Shown: positions 49,298 through 61,669 of the stretch, piece by piece
Layout: each line of letters starts with the position of its first letter
Numbering within the stretch: the first letter of the stretch is position 1
Assembly: GCA_963921425.1 (NCBI GenBank)
Contig: OY992837.1
Span: 8,777,896 to 8,841,895 of the forward strand
Length of the DNA stretch: 64,000 bases
Reading direction: 5' to 3'
From: Dryas octopetala
Taxonomy: Eukaryota; Streptophyta; Magnoliopsida; Rosales; Rosaceae
The notes under the pieces: model-generated
Told to the model about the DNA's origin: nothing
The model's input: the letters and a program-made list of their open reading frames with translations, nothing else
Databases searched by the model: none
Made by a program: the position numbers and the translations under genes

Positions 49298-50745
49298 GTC
49301 GGGCCTAAAATTTGCATTTTACAAAATGGGGCAGGTTTTCAGAAATTGGTTGGGCCGTGTGCATAGCAGGCCCATTCATCAAAAGGAAATAGACCGGACT
49401 TAACAAAAAATTAATGGGTCGTCTATGGAGACAAGCCCAAACAAAGCGACGTGACCAACCCATGGGCCAAAGACAGGATAAAAGCCCAAATTAAAAGCAG
49501 CACGGGCCGAGCCCAATTACAAGGATTAGATCAAAGAAGACAAGTCTCACTAGAACAAGGAATCGAAGAATCCTCAAAAGATCAAGAGTCATGACTCTTC
49601 AAGATTCTTGCTGGTTACAACATTTTGAAGGATCGTAATTCTTGGCCGAGATCCAAGGCACTCATTAGGGTTTTACCACTATAAATAGAGGCCTTGAGTC
49701 ACCAAGAACACAACCTTGACCCCCAGAAAAATACTAGAGATCACAAGCATAGGTTGTTTAAGCCGCGGATTAAGGAAACCACGTCCTTCAAATTTGCATT
49801 GGGTGTGCCAGTACGTGGCTGCTAGGTCGGGCGTGCCAGTACGTGGCTGCTAGGCTGAGCGTACAAGTGATGATGTTGTGCGAAACTGACTTCCGGTCAG
49901 GCGATCGTGGACCGAGGAGGAACACCCCTCGATGGCAAAGGTTCTAATGCCTTGGCTGCAAGGACTTAGGGTAGTGGAGCTGTATTTGGGGTAATGGTGA
50001 TGTGATGGATGAAAGTGAATGTGCGAGTGATGGGTGCAAAATTAAAATCAAGTAAATAGCAACTAATAAAAGTGAGAATGAGGGTACTCCAAGATTTTGT
50101 TACTATGTTATCTTGTTTTGGACTTCCATAGGTTGTTACTGTGTTCTTTTAAGTCTTCTTTTCAATTTCTAAGTGTTTTTGAGAAACTTTTATGGTTTCT
50201 CTTAAGAACTTAGGATCAAAACCCTTGTTTTCTTCAATTTTTGTTGGAATTAATATAAGTATGTTGCTTGGATTCGAATAATATTAGTTTAGAATCTAAT
50301 TTCTTGTTCTTTAAAATTCTGCATAAGTAGGTTTATCACTTTTTTTTTTATTGTTTTTATAGATTAAAGTGATGTTAGATTATGCGTTTTACCGTTCATA
50401 TTCATATTATTACTATTAATTCCAAAGATTGCTTGAGTTTTGATTTTGTTTTTACAGTTAATTGTTATTTACTTGATTTTAATTTTGCATCCATCACTCG
50501 CACATTCACTTTCACCCATCACATCACCATCACCCTAGATACTGCTCCACTACCCTAAGTCTTTGCAGCCAAGACATCAAAACCTTTGCGATTGAGGGTT
50601 GTTTCTCCTCAGTCCACAGTCGCCTTACCGGAAGTCAGTTTCACACAACATCATTACTTGTACGCTCGGCCTAGCAGCCGCGTACTGACATGTCCAATAC
50701 AAATTTGAAAAACGTGGTTTTCTTAATCTGCGGCCTAAACAACAT
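49298..50745. mobile_element. LTR-retrotransposon-derived inverted duplication
   Basis: An LTR-like sequence starts near TGTCGGGCC (49298) with a TATA box CTATAAATAG (49679-49688). From about 49748 to 50062 it forms a left arm whose inverted copy lies at 50455-50744, with about 390 bp between. The left arm has an extra tandem unit of about 27 bp built on GTGCCAGTACGTGGCTGCTA (49800-49856) that the right arm lacks. No gag-pol coding or clear primer-binding site was found, so the element type is inferred. Confidence 0.55.
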
Positions 50746-51172
50746 GTGGAGAAGAGATTTTGAGGCAAACATTGAGATAAATTTGGATCATCATCTTGTC
50801 TTGATAAGTAAAGCGTATCATCCAACATCATCCAATTTTTCAATAAGTGCTATAGTAGACGAGACAAAACTCGTGGCATAAAAAATTTTAGATTTTCCTT
50901 TTTCTTTATCAAACACATATTTGAAAAACTTTTTGTAGAACCGGGTCAAAAGCAGATATTAAAAAAAGTACGAGGGATATATTAACGAATAAGAAAAAAC
51001 GACAGGGACTTCCTACAAAAATTCCCACCAGATTCGAATTTTCGGACCGTTGAGACCCGTTGCAGACAAGGTAACCGTTAAGGTTCAAAACACGAAGAAA
51101 CTCCTCTTTTGCTTCAAATCCAAACCTTCCAAAAACAGAGACTGAGAGACAGAGAGTAAACCCCACTCGTCA
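50746..51172. other. Upstream region of the glutaredoxin-like gene
   Basis: No gene and no clear TATA box. The 5' UTR probably starts within the last 100-150 bases. Confidence 0.4.
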
Positions 51173-52378
51173 ATGGGTTGTGTTTCATCAAAACTGTTCA
51201 GGAACGATCAAAAGGAAGACATCAAATTCAACAATGGCGGCGACTACGTGATCAACCACGTGGTCTCTCTCACTTCAAGCACGTACGGGGCTCTCAATCT
51301 GGACAATGAGGAGCCCATCAAAGACTGCGTTGTTGCTGCAGAGACTGCAAGGAGGACCAACAAGCGATCGCCTCCTCGCGAAGATCGTCCAGAGGTCATC
51401 AACGCTTGGGAGCTCATGGAGGGTCTCGAAGAAGGAATACCCATTTCGAATTCGGCCAAGAAGAGCCCAAAGTCGCGTGCTTTTCTTCGTGGGTTTGCGG
51501 ATTTTGATGCCAGGAGTCCGCTGAAGTTGTTGAATCAGATTGGGTCTCCGATGAAGGCGAAGAGATTTGGAGGGAAAGAGAATAAAGGGAGAGCGATTAA
51601 TGGGTCGGGTTTTAGCCCGAAACCGGTACTGAAACCGAACAGTGGCTCTGAGAATTCTTGTAAGAAGGTGTTGAATCTGAGTCCTGCGGTTAAAGTGTCT
51701 CCAATTTCTGAGAGAAGGAAGAGTTTTGGTAGCGATTCTTCGAGAAGGAGGAGTTTCAGTCCCCTGTTTGATCCGGAACTTGTTGCATCTTATGAGAAGG
51801 AAATGTCCGCTGAAGAGGAAGAGCAGATCAAGAGGATGGTCCCGCCTTCACCGAAAGCCAGGAAACTGAGGAATGCTTCCCGGGATTCGGAGTCTATTAT
51901 GAGATTGTTCGAGAAGAAATGCCCTCCGGGTGGCGAAAATGCAGTGGTCATCTACACCACAACATTAAGAGGAATTAGGAAGACTTTTGAGGATTGCAAC
52001 AATGTGAGGTCTATAATTGAGTCACACCTTGTTCACACGCTGGAGCGCGACATATCTATGGATTCAGGGTTCAAGGAGGAGATAAGGGGGCTAATGGGCA
52101 CCAAGGAGGTTAGAGTTCCACTTGTATTTGTGAAAGGGAGGCTGATTGGTGGAGCTGATGAGGTGGTGAAGTTGGAAGAGGAAGGGAATCTTGGGATTTT
52201 GTTTGATGGGATTCCAAAAGCTCTTGTTGGGTGCCAAGGATGTGCTGGGATGAGGTTTGTGATGTGCATGGAATGCAATGGAAGCTGCAAGGTTTTGGAT
52301 GAGGAACAGAAGAAGATGGTGAAGTGTGGTGAGTGCAATGAGAATGGTTTGATTCATTGCCCTATTTGTTGTTGCTAA
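51173..52378 (+). CDS. Glutaredoxin-like protein with C-terminal Cys cluster
   Basis: Single exon, 401 aa, resembling Arabidopsis At5g39865/At3g28850. MGCVSSK at the N terminus is a strong N-myristoylation and palmitoylation signal, so membrane attachment is likely. Residues 8 to about 250 are Ser/Lys/Pro-rich and probably disordered. The glutaredoxin fold begins near residue 257 (AVVIYTTTLRGIRKTFEDC) and includes VPLVFVKGRLIGGADEV with the conserved cis-proline and the GG motif. The usual CxxC/S active site is replaced by TLRG, so classical thiol-disulphide exchange is unlikely. The tail from about residue 353 has four CxxC pairs (CQGC, CMEC, CGEC, CPIC), like a DnaJ-type zinc-binding cluster. 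Length and intronless structure match the family; the biochemical role is unknown. Confidence 0.92.
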   Translation: MGCVSSKLFRNDQKEDIKFNNGGDYVINHVVSLTSSTYGALNLDNEEPIKDCVVAAETARRTNKRSPPREDRPEVINAWELMEGLEEGIPISNSAKKSPKSRAFLRGFADFDARSPLKLLNQIGSPMKAKRFGGKENKGRAINGSGFSPKPVLKPNSGSENSCKKVLNLSPAVKVSPISERRKSFGSDSSRRRSFSPLFDPELVASYEKEMSAEEEEQIKRMVPPSPKARKLRNASRDSESIMRLFEKKCPPGGENAVVIYTTTLRGIRKTFEDCNNVRSIIESHLVHTLERDISMDSGFKEEIRGLMGTKEVRVPLVFVKGRLIGGADEVVKLEEEGNLGILFDGIPKALVGCQGCAGMRFVMCMECNGSCKVLDEEQKKMVKCGECNENGLIHCPICCC

Positions 52379-52953
52379 TGGTATTGCATTGACACGTTAG
52401 ATTACCTTTCATCTTGGAGTGGTTTCAGATTTAGGTTTTACTAATCTTTGGTTTTCTGAAAGCAGAAGAACAAGGATTTTAGTTAAAGAAAGCAGCTTTG
52501 TTCAGTTTGGGAGTGGGGTTCTAAAGTGGGTTTTAGGCCCCCTTCTATGTATGCTTGTAATTCCGGATTACTTATTAAATTTCTTGGACTAATTTATTTT
52601 TTACACTAATGTTTGTCGAAGTAGATGTTCTGCTTTGCTAAGTATGCTTCTTTATTTATTTATGATAAATTACATCAATCATGATTTTGTGCTTCTTTTT
52701 ATTCTTATATGCCAATTTCTTTTTTTCTTTTTGGCATTTGGGTAGTTGCCTAGAATCGCTAGTCTTATTAGCAACAAGCCATTTCATAGTGTATTGTTAG
52801 TATTAGTAGAAGGCATTGTGAAAGAGCAATATGCCAAATGGTACAAAAAATTTCAAGTTATATTGGACAGATATGCAAAAAATTCCAAGCAACATAAAAG
52901 TAATAAATAAACCAATATAATCCACTAACCAATATGTAACCAAAATGTTCCTA
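52379..52953. other. Convergent 3' regions of GRX and subtilase genes
   Basis: 575 bases shared by the 3' ends of two converging genes; no further gene is seen. Confidence 0.5.
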
Positions 52954-55900
52954 CTAAACCCCAATTACATTAAGATAAATAGGACTCCTAACATGATGAG
53001 TGTATCCATCAGTCCAAACTATGCTGCCATACACCTCTCCCATAGAGTATTGTGGATAAAAATCAACTCTGTAAGTAGCCTTTGTTGATCCATCCGAAAA
53101 ATCCAACACACTAGGATACACATAGGTTTCAACTCCTGGAGGACTAGTAATATAAACTCTATATTGTTTCGGATCGTTTCTTCCACCTTTATAGGTGACT
53201 GTTCGATAAACTGCTGTAGGTCCGTACATGCTTCCAACACCAATGGAAGGATAGTTCAAATTGTATGCAGCAACCGGTGGATGTGGGCATAATACAGGAT
53301 CTCCAACCAACAATTGTAGTTGGTCTTGAGTTTCACCGGTAGAGCACAAAAAACTAACAATGTTGTTTATGTTAAAGTCATACACCAATCCCGGATCAAA
53401 TGCACGGTCAGGATTCAAGTGCCCAGATCCTAACTCATAGGGTGATGCTTCCCTGTTACCAAACCGGATAGGATTGCCAGTATTATCCTTGGTTCTAACT
53501 GCATAAGAAGATAAGTCTTCTTCTTTGAGATATACCAAAAAAATACAACTATTTGTACAACATTTATGTACCACTATGTGGACCTAACCTGTTGTCATCA
53601 AGGCGGACTTTATTTCTGCAGGACTCCATTCTCTGTTACGAGCTTTTACAACTGCTGCAACCCCAGATACGTGAGGGCACGCCATTGAAGTACCCGAGTC
53701 CAGTCCAAAAGAAAGTGCATCAGCTGCTTGACCTGCACTTGGTGGCCATGCTGCCAAAATATTGTATCCTGGTGCTGTGATGTCAGGCTGTAGCCATGTT
53801 AATTTGTTTTAAACACACAATCAAAATCATATATATACAATTCATTAATATTGTTTCTGATTTGGTAAATAAGTAACAAGCTCACTTTGATAATGTCAGG
53901 TGTTATAACATTAGGCCCTCTTGATGAAAATGTGGCCATTTGTGGAGCAGGCTGCATACCAAGTTGTGCTCTATTGTTCAAGATTTTAGCAGTTGGATAC
54001 CTGTAACATATCAAACACTTTGGTTTAAAACATATATAGATCCATAATATATCAAACACTTTGTTGAAAACATATATAGATCAATAATATATCAAACACT
54101 TTGTTGAAAACACAGATATATTCATCATACTATTGTGTAATGTGACATGTAAAAGTTAAACCAGATATAAATATGAAATAACCTTGTTGAAGTCACATAA
54201 TTGTAAAGTCTTCCTCCTTCACCCGCACCAATTTTGGCAGTGGGAACAGCAAAGTCCCATAACTGATCCAGGTCTCCATATTGATCAATGAGAATCATTG
54301 CAACAGCTCCACCTTCTTTTACTTCTTTTGATTTCCCTATTTGATCAGCCATGATATCATCACCTTGATCCATGACACAAACCACAATCTTTCCTCTTAT
54401 ATAATCATGATTGAGTGTATTTTTCTTGCAAAAACTGTAAATAACAATTTGTAACCAATTATTAATTTAAGTTATAAACTAGGTGTGCTAACACATACTA
54501 AAACTTCTATGAGAGCAGACTAACATACCTTGCTTCCCCATAATTTACCCCATAACGTGCGGCCTCACTTGCTAATATAAGATTATAGTAACCATTTAAA
54601 TAGTGCATGTTTAATCCAAAACCCTATAGTTCATTATATATCATCAGTAGATCACACAGCAATAAGTCCAAATACTCCTAATAAAATTATAAGACAAATT
54701 TTTGAATTTCCTATCATTCTTTTTATGAGTGCTAAATCAAAAAATTACGAACGAATAAGATTGTACCGTTAATTCTTCTCCATCGCCAAGACGAACAAAT
54801 GAATAAACTTCTCGATCGATTGTACTAGCAGCAACTGTAAGAACCCAAGGGGCAGTGTTAACAACACTACCACTACCGCGTTCTCCATAATTTCCGGCAG
54901 AAGCTGAGACAAGAATTCCTCTTCGGAAAGCATGAAGAGATCCAATTGAAAAAGGATCCTTAAAATAAGGTATGGGATTAGTTGCTCCCAATGACATTGA
55001 AATAATATCAACATCATCCAAAATTGCATCATCGAAGGCTTTAAGAACATCAGCATAACTACATTGATTATGCCAGCAAGTTTTGTAGACAGCTAGCCTA
55101 GCTTGGGGAGCTCCACCTCGAGCAGTATCGGAGCCAAATCCCGGTATATTAAGGCCTCTCACTTCTGCTCCTACAGCTGTTGAAGCTGTATGACTACCAT
55201 GACCAAAATCATCTCTAGGAGATAATATAGTATCAGAACCAAGAGGACCAATGTCAAGCTCATATCCTTTGTGATAGTAACGAGCTCCAATTATTTTCCT
55301 AAACAATAGAAATACACACAATAATGTTATGCCTATTCTTAATCGTAACAAAGCCATAAAATCAACAAACAAAAAGAAAGCTTTTGTTGCTAATTAAAAG
55401 TAATTTTTATCTTTTAATTGAAAATGTATAAATTGTTTACTTAAATCCTTATCTACCTGTTACAATTAGCTTTGGTGAATTGTTGTCCAGTAACACATTC
55501 TCCTTTCCAATGCTTTGGCACAGGACCTAATCCATCATCACTAAAGCTCTTTGCCTCAGGCCAAACACCTACATACCAATTACAACAGCAATCAATAAAA
55601 GTACATAAAAATATGCATATCAGAATTAGAGTCTAACACAATGTCTCAATCATTTAAAATATGTACCTAAAATAGATAAAATTTGGTAAACTAACTTATC
55701 ATTAATAAATTTAATTAGTATGTACTTACAAATAAAGGAAATAGGAATTGAAGCTTACCACTATCGAAATGACCAACAATCACATCATAGTTTTTGTCTT
55801 TCCTATAGCTTTCAAATAGACCTTGACCCCTTTCACCATATATTTTCATAAAGTCCCACGACCTTGTGGTATGAAGAGTATAAATCGTACTTTCAAAAAC

Positions 55901-56572
55901 AGAAATGGTTGAATTATGATCTACAAACCAAACAAAAGGTATGTCTCAATAATTCAACTGCTATTTAAACCAAACCAAAAAAAAAAAAAAAACAAGAAAT
56001 ATGTGCTAGCTTGTCGATTAATATGCATATGTATATCACGTACTTTTTAAGATTTCAGCATGTTCTTGTGTAAGCAGAGCTGAGAAGCCTCTAAAACTCT
56101 TAGTGTAATGGTGAACAATTGCCTTTTTGGCTCCATGATGGCTGAAAATGACATAAAATTTTCATTTGAATACTTGTTTTCATGATGTGCATAAAATATA
56201 TTGAATAATGACTATTTATGTATATTTCGTTTTAAAATTTACCTGCCCACGACTGAAGAAAGCAATTTATGATTATGAGCCTCGACAGTTTTCGAATTTG
56301 AATACGAGTGAGACCCCATATAAACAATGTAATGCTGAAAATTAGTCAAAATTGTTTCACTAATTAGTCTCGAAGTCATCACTTTTAAATTAATTAAATT
56401 CTTAAAATTAAAAAATATATATCATGAGCGAAAAATAATAAAATGTACCAACCTTGAGATTTGATCCATGAAGTGAAGAAACAGCAGGAGTGGATTGATT
56501 AAATCGATTGGACCGGCCATAAGCAGAAAATGAAAAAAGTGAAAAGAAAATGAAAGCAACAGTAAACTTCAT
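52954..56572 (-). CDS. Secreted subtilisin-like protease A, 11 exons
   Basis: A plant S8A subtilase of cucumisin type, expected in the apoplast. Exons in coding order: 56453-56572, 56243-56334, 56044-56141, 55759-55920, 55457-55568, 54767-55298, 54529-54623, 54183-54434, 53886-54000, 53589-53787, 52954-53498; all in phase, 773 aa. Signal peptide [20 protein letters not shown]9 propeptide from [11 protein letters not shown] to FRGFSALLT; catalytic Asp156 (VGHFDSGVWPE), His228 ([12 protein letters not shown]), oxyanion Asn331 (SASAGN) and Ser560 ([13 protein letters not shown]). A PA-type insert spans the exon 7-8 region, and a Fn3-like C-terminal domain follows [10 protein letters not shown]. 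All catalytic residues are present. I start at the MKF methionine; an in-frame ATG nine codons upstream (56599) is possible. It is a tandem paralogue of the gene at 57695-61580. Substrate unknown. Confidence 0.9.
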
Positions 56573-57694
56573 ATTGTTAGTTAACAAAATGGATAACAAG
56601 TGATCGAACTCGAAAATATGGCTTAGAAGTTAGAATCTCCTATATAGAAATACACAGACATTTATCAACTTCTTAGCTATAAAATCTCTCCTTTATCCCC
56701 GAAAAAAAGGAAAGAATTGAAACATACAAATATTTTTCAAAGAACTTATCATTTTATAAGATAATCCGATCAGTGAACTAAGACTTAGTTTCGACCTAGA
56801 ATTGTCATCCACAATAACTTTTGGGTGTCTAACAACAATCCCAAACAGGCCCTAAAGTTAGGTCAAACACTGTAACCATTACCAGTTTTATAAGTTAAAT
56901 TTCAATTTAAAAATAAAGTCGGTTTTAGTTAAATATATATTTACTAATTTGTTAGCTTTAAGATGCGCTGCCTTATTTGTAATAACATAATGAAATTATG
57001 AAAGAACTAATAGGAGACTGTACACATATCTTGCCCACTAAAGCATAATAAGAAAATGTGCTTGATAGTTTAACATGGATTCTTTTGAAATCTCCACCTT
57101 CGAAGGTAAATTTTTTTGTCTATTTAGAAAGTTCACAATATAGAGCCCAAGAGAATTCAATATATATACACAATGTGTTTGTGTGGTATGCATGTATGCA
57201 ACCCAGTAACAATTTTCCCCTTTTCAATACCATTAATCTTAAATCTTGAATCTTAAGAAGAAGAAAATTTCAGTTTGCAGTGGAGGAGAGAATGTCATAT
57301 TTTCTAAGGTAAAAGAGAATATATATATATATATATATATATTAGATTAATAGTAATAACACAATTTTAAGCTAAATTGGAAAATATGCAAATCTTCTAC
57401 ACCACATACAACACAAGAAAACTTGAGAAAATCTACATCATGTTCAAGAGTAGAGTTTCAATTCTTTGTTTATAAGAAAGATCCCCTTCTATTGATCATA
57501 AACTCAAGGACATTACATCATAGTCAAGAGTGGATAAGATAGCTAGCCAACTTGGTCCATCGCGATCCTCAATTTAGGGTATGTTCAATTCAAAAATCAA
57601 ATTCCTATTCTAGATAAACCGAAACACATAATTTCCCATAGCCCAGTTTCTACTAAACTATAAATCTAAATATATGAAACCTCCCTGGCTGAAA
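56573..57694. other. Spacer between the tandem subtilases
   Basis: Holds the promoter of subtilase A, an (AT)n tract at 57318-57341 and the 3' UTR of subtilase B. No subtilase remnant or other gene is seen. Confidence 0.55.
56640..56647 (-). promoter_or_regulatory. TATA box of subtilase A
   Basis: CTATATAGG on the minus strand, about 70 bases upstream of the MKF start. Its counterpart in subtilase B is CTATATAAGG. Confidence 0.55.
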
Positions 57695-60600
57695 CTAATA
57701 AACAAGATTAAGAAGAATTGGACTCCTAACATGTTTCTCTCCATCAGTCCAAGTTATGCTGCCATGGACATATCCTAGAGCTTCTGTTGGAGTAAAATCA
57801 ACTCTATAAGTGGCCTTTTTCGAATTCGAAAAATCCAGAACGTCAGGATCCACTCTCACTTTAACCCCTCGTGGAGATTCAATATGAATTTTATATATTT
57901 TTCGGTCCTCTTTTCCACCTTTGAAGGTGACTGTTCGATAAACAGACATTGGTCTATTCATCATTCTAACTCCAATGGAAGGATAATTCAAATTGTATGG
58001 AGCAACAGGTGGAAGTCTGCACACTAAAGGCTTCCCAATAAGCAATTGTAGCTGAGCTTCAGTTGCACCATAAGAGCACAAGAAATCAGCAATGTCTTCA
58101 ATGTCAAAGTCATACACTAAGCCCGGATTAACAGCGTGATCGGGATACAAGTGCCCAGATCCAAAGTCCAAGGGAGTTGCTTCATTTGAACCGGACTGAA
58201 TAAAATGGCCAGTGTTATCCTTGGTTCTAACTGCATAAGAAATAGATGAAATTTTGTTTGTTTTTTAACATATATACTCAAAAGAAAAAACAGAATCAAA
58301 CTATTTATGCCACATTTATGCACCACTTTCCAACATTTGTACCCCATTTATGTATCACTTTGTGGACCTCTAGCATTTCTGAAATATCAAATTTAACCTG
58401 TTGTCATCAATGCAGACTTTATTTCTGCAGGACTCCATCTTTTGTTATGAGCTTTTACAACTGCTGCAACCCCAGATGCATGAGAGCAAGCCATTGAAGT
58501 ACCCGAGTCCATACGAAATGAAAGTGCATCAGCTCTTTGATTTTCACTTGGTGGCCATGCTGCCAAAACATTGACTCCTGGTGCAGTGATGTCAGGCTGC
58601 ATCCACATGAGCAACAAATCACAAGCTTGTACCAACAAATTTGCAACCCGGCCACATGAGCCATTGTTATGAAATTAATTTAATGGTTTTGATAAACAAG
58701 TAACACGCTTACTTTGATGATGTCAGGCATTATAGAATTAGGTCCTCTTGACGAAAAGATTGCGATATTTGGTGCACGTTTTGTACCAAGAACTTCTCGA
58801 TTGTGCAAGAGACTTGCAGTTGGATGACTGAAAATGTAAAACACTCGGTCAAAATTAAACATAGAATCAAACTAGTGATTATAGATGAAAAAAACACCAC
58901 CCAAGTATGAACATGAAATGCTAACCTTGTCGAATTCATATAAGTAAAAAGTCTTCGTCCTTCACCATGACTTATTACCGAAGTAGGGACCGCAAAAGAA
59001 ATCAACAAGTCTAAACTATCAAATTGATTGATGAGGATCATTCCAATAGCTCCACTTTCTTTTAAGACATTTGATTTCTCCAGTACATCATCAGTGTTTT
59101 TAGCCATGGCACAAACCACAATCTTTCCGCTTACAAGAAGATCATGGATTGTATTACTTCTACAAAAACTGTAAATAGTACAATTTAAAATTAATTATTA
59201 AAGTTACTAGATGTGCAGAATTAAATGGATTGCATGCTAAAATTAAATTAATTAATACTCTACTTTGCAGAATCCTTACCTTGCTTCAACAGGATCTACC
59301 CCAAAGAGTGCAGCATCACTTGCTAATACAAGTTCATGGGAGCCATTTAAATGGTTCATGTTTAATCCATAACCCTATAATTCATTATAACATCAGTTAA
59401 TTACTAAGCAATTATTCCAAATACACCAATATAAATATAAAAATTAAACTATAAATAATAAGTTTATACCTTTATTTCTTCGTTATTGCCAAGACGAACG
59501 AAAGCATAAACTTCACGATCAATTGTACTAGCAGCAACCGTGAGAACCCACGGGGCAATATTGACAACACTTCCTGGCTGCCCTAAATTTCCGGCAGAAG
59601 CCGAGACAAGAATTCCTCTTCGAAAAGCATGAAGAGATCCGATTGCAAAACAATCTTCAAAAATATTTTGAGGACTACTTGGTCCGACTGACATTGTAAT
59701 AATATCAACACCATCATCAATGGCGTCGTCGAAAGCTTTAAGAATATCAGAACAACTACACTGATGATGCCAACAAGTTTTGTAAACGGCTATGCGAGCT
59801 TGAGGAGCTCCACCTCGAAGAGTATGGTTACTCAGTCCTGAAATGTTAACCCTTATTTCTGAACCCACAGCTATTGAAGCTGTGTGAGTACCATGCCCAA
59901 AATCATCTCTAGAAGATGATATACCAGACCCAAGAGAACTATTACCAAAGTCATGCTTATATCCTTGGTAGTAATAACGAGCACCGATTATTTTCCTACA
60001 ACACCAAATATATATACTAATAACCATTAGTGTACTGAAAAAATAAATTAAATTTTGTTCTTGTTGATTAAAAGTACTAATCTTTTAATTAGATAAGCAC
60101 AAACTGTTTACTTAATCTTAATTTGCAATATTTATCCACCTGTTACAATTAGCTTTCGTAAAGTGTTGTCCAGTAACACATTCTCCTTTCCAACGCTTTG
60201 GCACAGGCCTTAATCCTTCATCACTAAAGCTCTTTGACTCGGGCCAAACACCTACCAATTAAAACAACAATCAATAAAAGAACGCAAAAAAAAATCTGGA
60301 GAAATGCTAGCTACATTTTTTTTTTCCACATTCTCCTTCTATCATATTTCTTCTCCTAATTTTATGATCGGAAATATTCATTATCTTGACCACATTGTAA
60401 AATTAATGGACTAAATAAAAAATCATTTAGTCATCTAACATTTATCAAATAAATAAACGGCTTTTAGATTCGTCTATTTATTTGATAAATGTTAGATGAC
60501 TGAACGATTTTTGATTTGGTTGATTTTTTTACAAATATATATGATTTTTATAAGGTGTTCTAAAAAAAACGGTTTAGATCATTAAATTAAACCGCAGATC

Positions 60601-61580
60601 AGAAAGGACAAGAGAGAATATATATATATAAGGAGAAAGTGGAGAAAAGAATATAGCTAGCATTCCAAAAAAATCTAAAAGCATACTATATATAATATGA
60701 TTTTTATTAATTTATTGAAAAAAGTTTTGACTGTCATTAATTAATAATTTGGTATCAAGAGTATAATTCATTGATATTTAATTATATGTACCTAAAAAAA
60801 TAAACGAATAAAAATTGAACCTTACCAGCATCAATATGTCCAACAATCACATCATGTGTCTCGTTTTCGCTACGGCGGTAAAATTCATTTATAGTTTTGC
60901 CCCTACTCTCTGAGTCCATAAAATACCACGACCTTGTGGTATGAAGAGTATAAATCTTGCTTTCAAAAACAGAAATAGTTGAATTACTTTCTGCAAACAA
61001 AAACAAAAAAAAGTTACTCCAAAATTCAACCAACCCTTCAAAAAGTAAACAAAAACTACCTTCACATACTTCTTAAATTTTCAACTTGTTGTGGTGTAAG
61101 CAAAGCTGAGAATCCTCTAAAACTCTTAGTGTAATGGTGAACAATTGCCTTTTTGGCTCTACAATGGCTGAAAAGGGCATGCATAAATAATTCATTTAAA
61201 TATATTGAATATGATTATGTATATATGTACGTATAATTCGTTTAATTAAAAACATTTACCTGCCCACGACTGAAGAAAGCAATTCATGATTATAAGTCAT
61301 GACAGTTTCTGAATTTGGATACGAGTGAGACCCCATATAAACAATGTAATGCTGCAACGATAATCATTTCTTTATTAATTAGTCTTAGAATCATCACCTT
61401 AATTTAAATTTAATTCCTAAAACAAAGAAATAAACCAAAAAAATATGCATATACTGAAAATTAACTTAGAACCTTAAGATTGGATCCATGAAGTGAAGAA
61501 CCAGTGGGGCTAGATCGATTAAACCCATGAGCTGAAAATATAGAAAGCGAAAAGGAAATTAAAAGAGCAATGAATTTCAT
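57695..61580 (-). CDS. Secreted subtilisin-like protease B, 11 exons
   Basis: Tandem paralogue of the 52954-56572 gene with the same exon number and phases. Exons in coding order: 61473-61580, 61260-61351, 61070-61167, 60826-60990, 60140-60251, 59470-59995, 59280-59374, 58926-59168, 58713-58827, 58398-58596, 57695-58230; 762 aa. Signal peptide [19 protein letters not shown]; propeptide with [16 protein letters not shown]; catalytic Asp153 (VGHIDAGVWPES), His226 ([11 protein letters not shown]), oxyanion Asn328 (SASAGN) and Ser552. Around the serine it reads [11 protein letters not shown] where copy A and most plant subtilases have [11 protein letters not shown], and IDAG replaces the usual DTG/DSG after the aspartate. 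In-frame ATGs at 61583 and 61598 could extend it by one or six residues. Intron 4 (60252-60825) contains a MITE. The catalytic tetrad is intact, so I call it a gene, not a pseudogene. Confidence 0.9.
60298..60667. mobile_element. Mutator-like foldback MITE in intron 4 of subtilase B
   Basis: The ends carry ATGCTAGCTA and its inverse; the arms pair along the whole element and meet near 60475, where TTTATTTGATAAATGTTAGATGAC occurs in both orientations. The direct repeat AAAAAATCT flanks it (60289-60297 and 60668-60676), a 9-bp Mutator-type target duplication in A-rich DNA. No coding capacity. Confidence 0.8.
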
Positions 61581-61659
61581 CATTATTGATGAATTCATGC
61601 ACTTTAATTTCACACGTTGGTAGTAAAATGAATGAAAACTAATTTAAAAAATGACACCC

Positions 61660-61669
61660 CTTATATAGA
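61660..61669 (-). promoter_or_regulatory. TATA box of subtilase B
   Basis: TCTATATAAGG on the minus strand, about 80 bases upstream of the MKF start, in the same relative place as in subtilase A. Confidence 0.55.
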
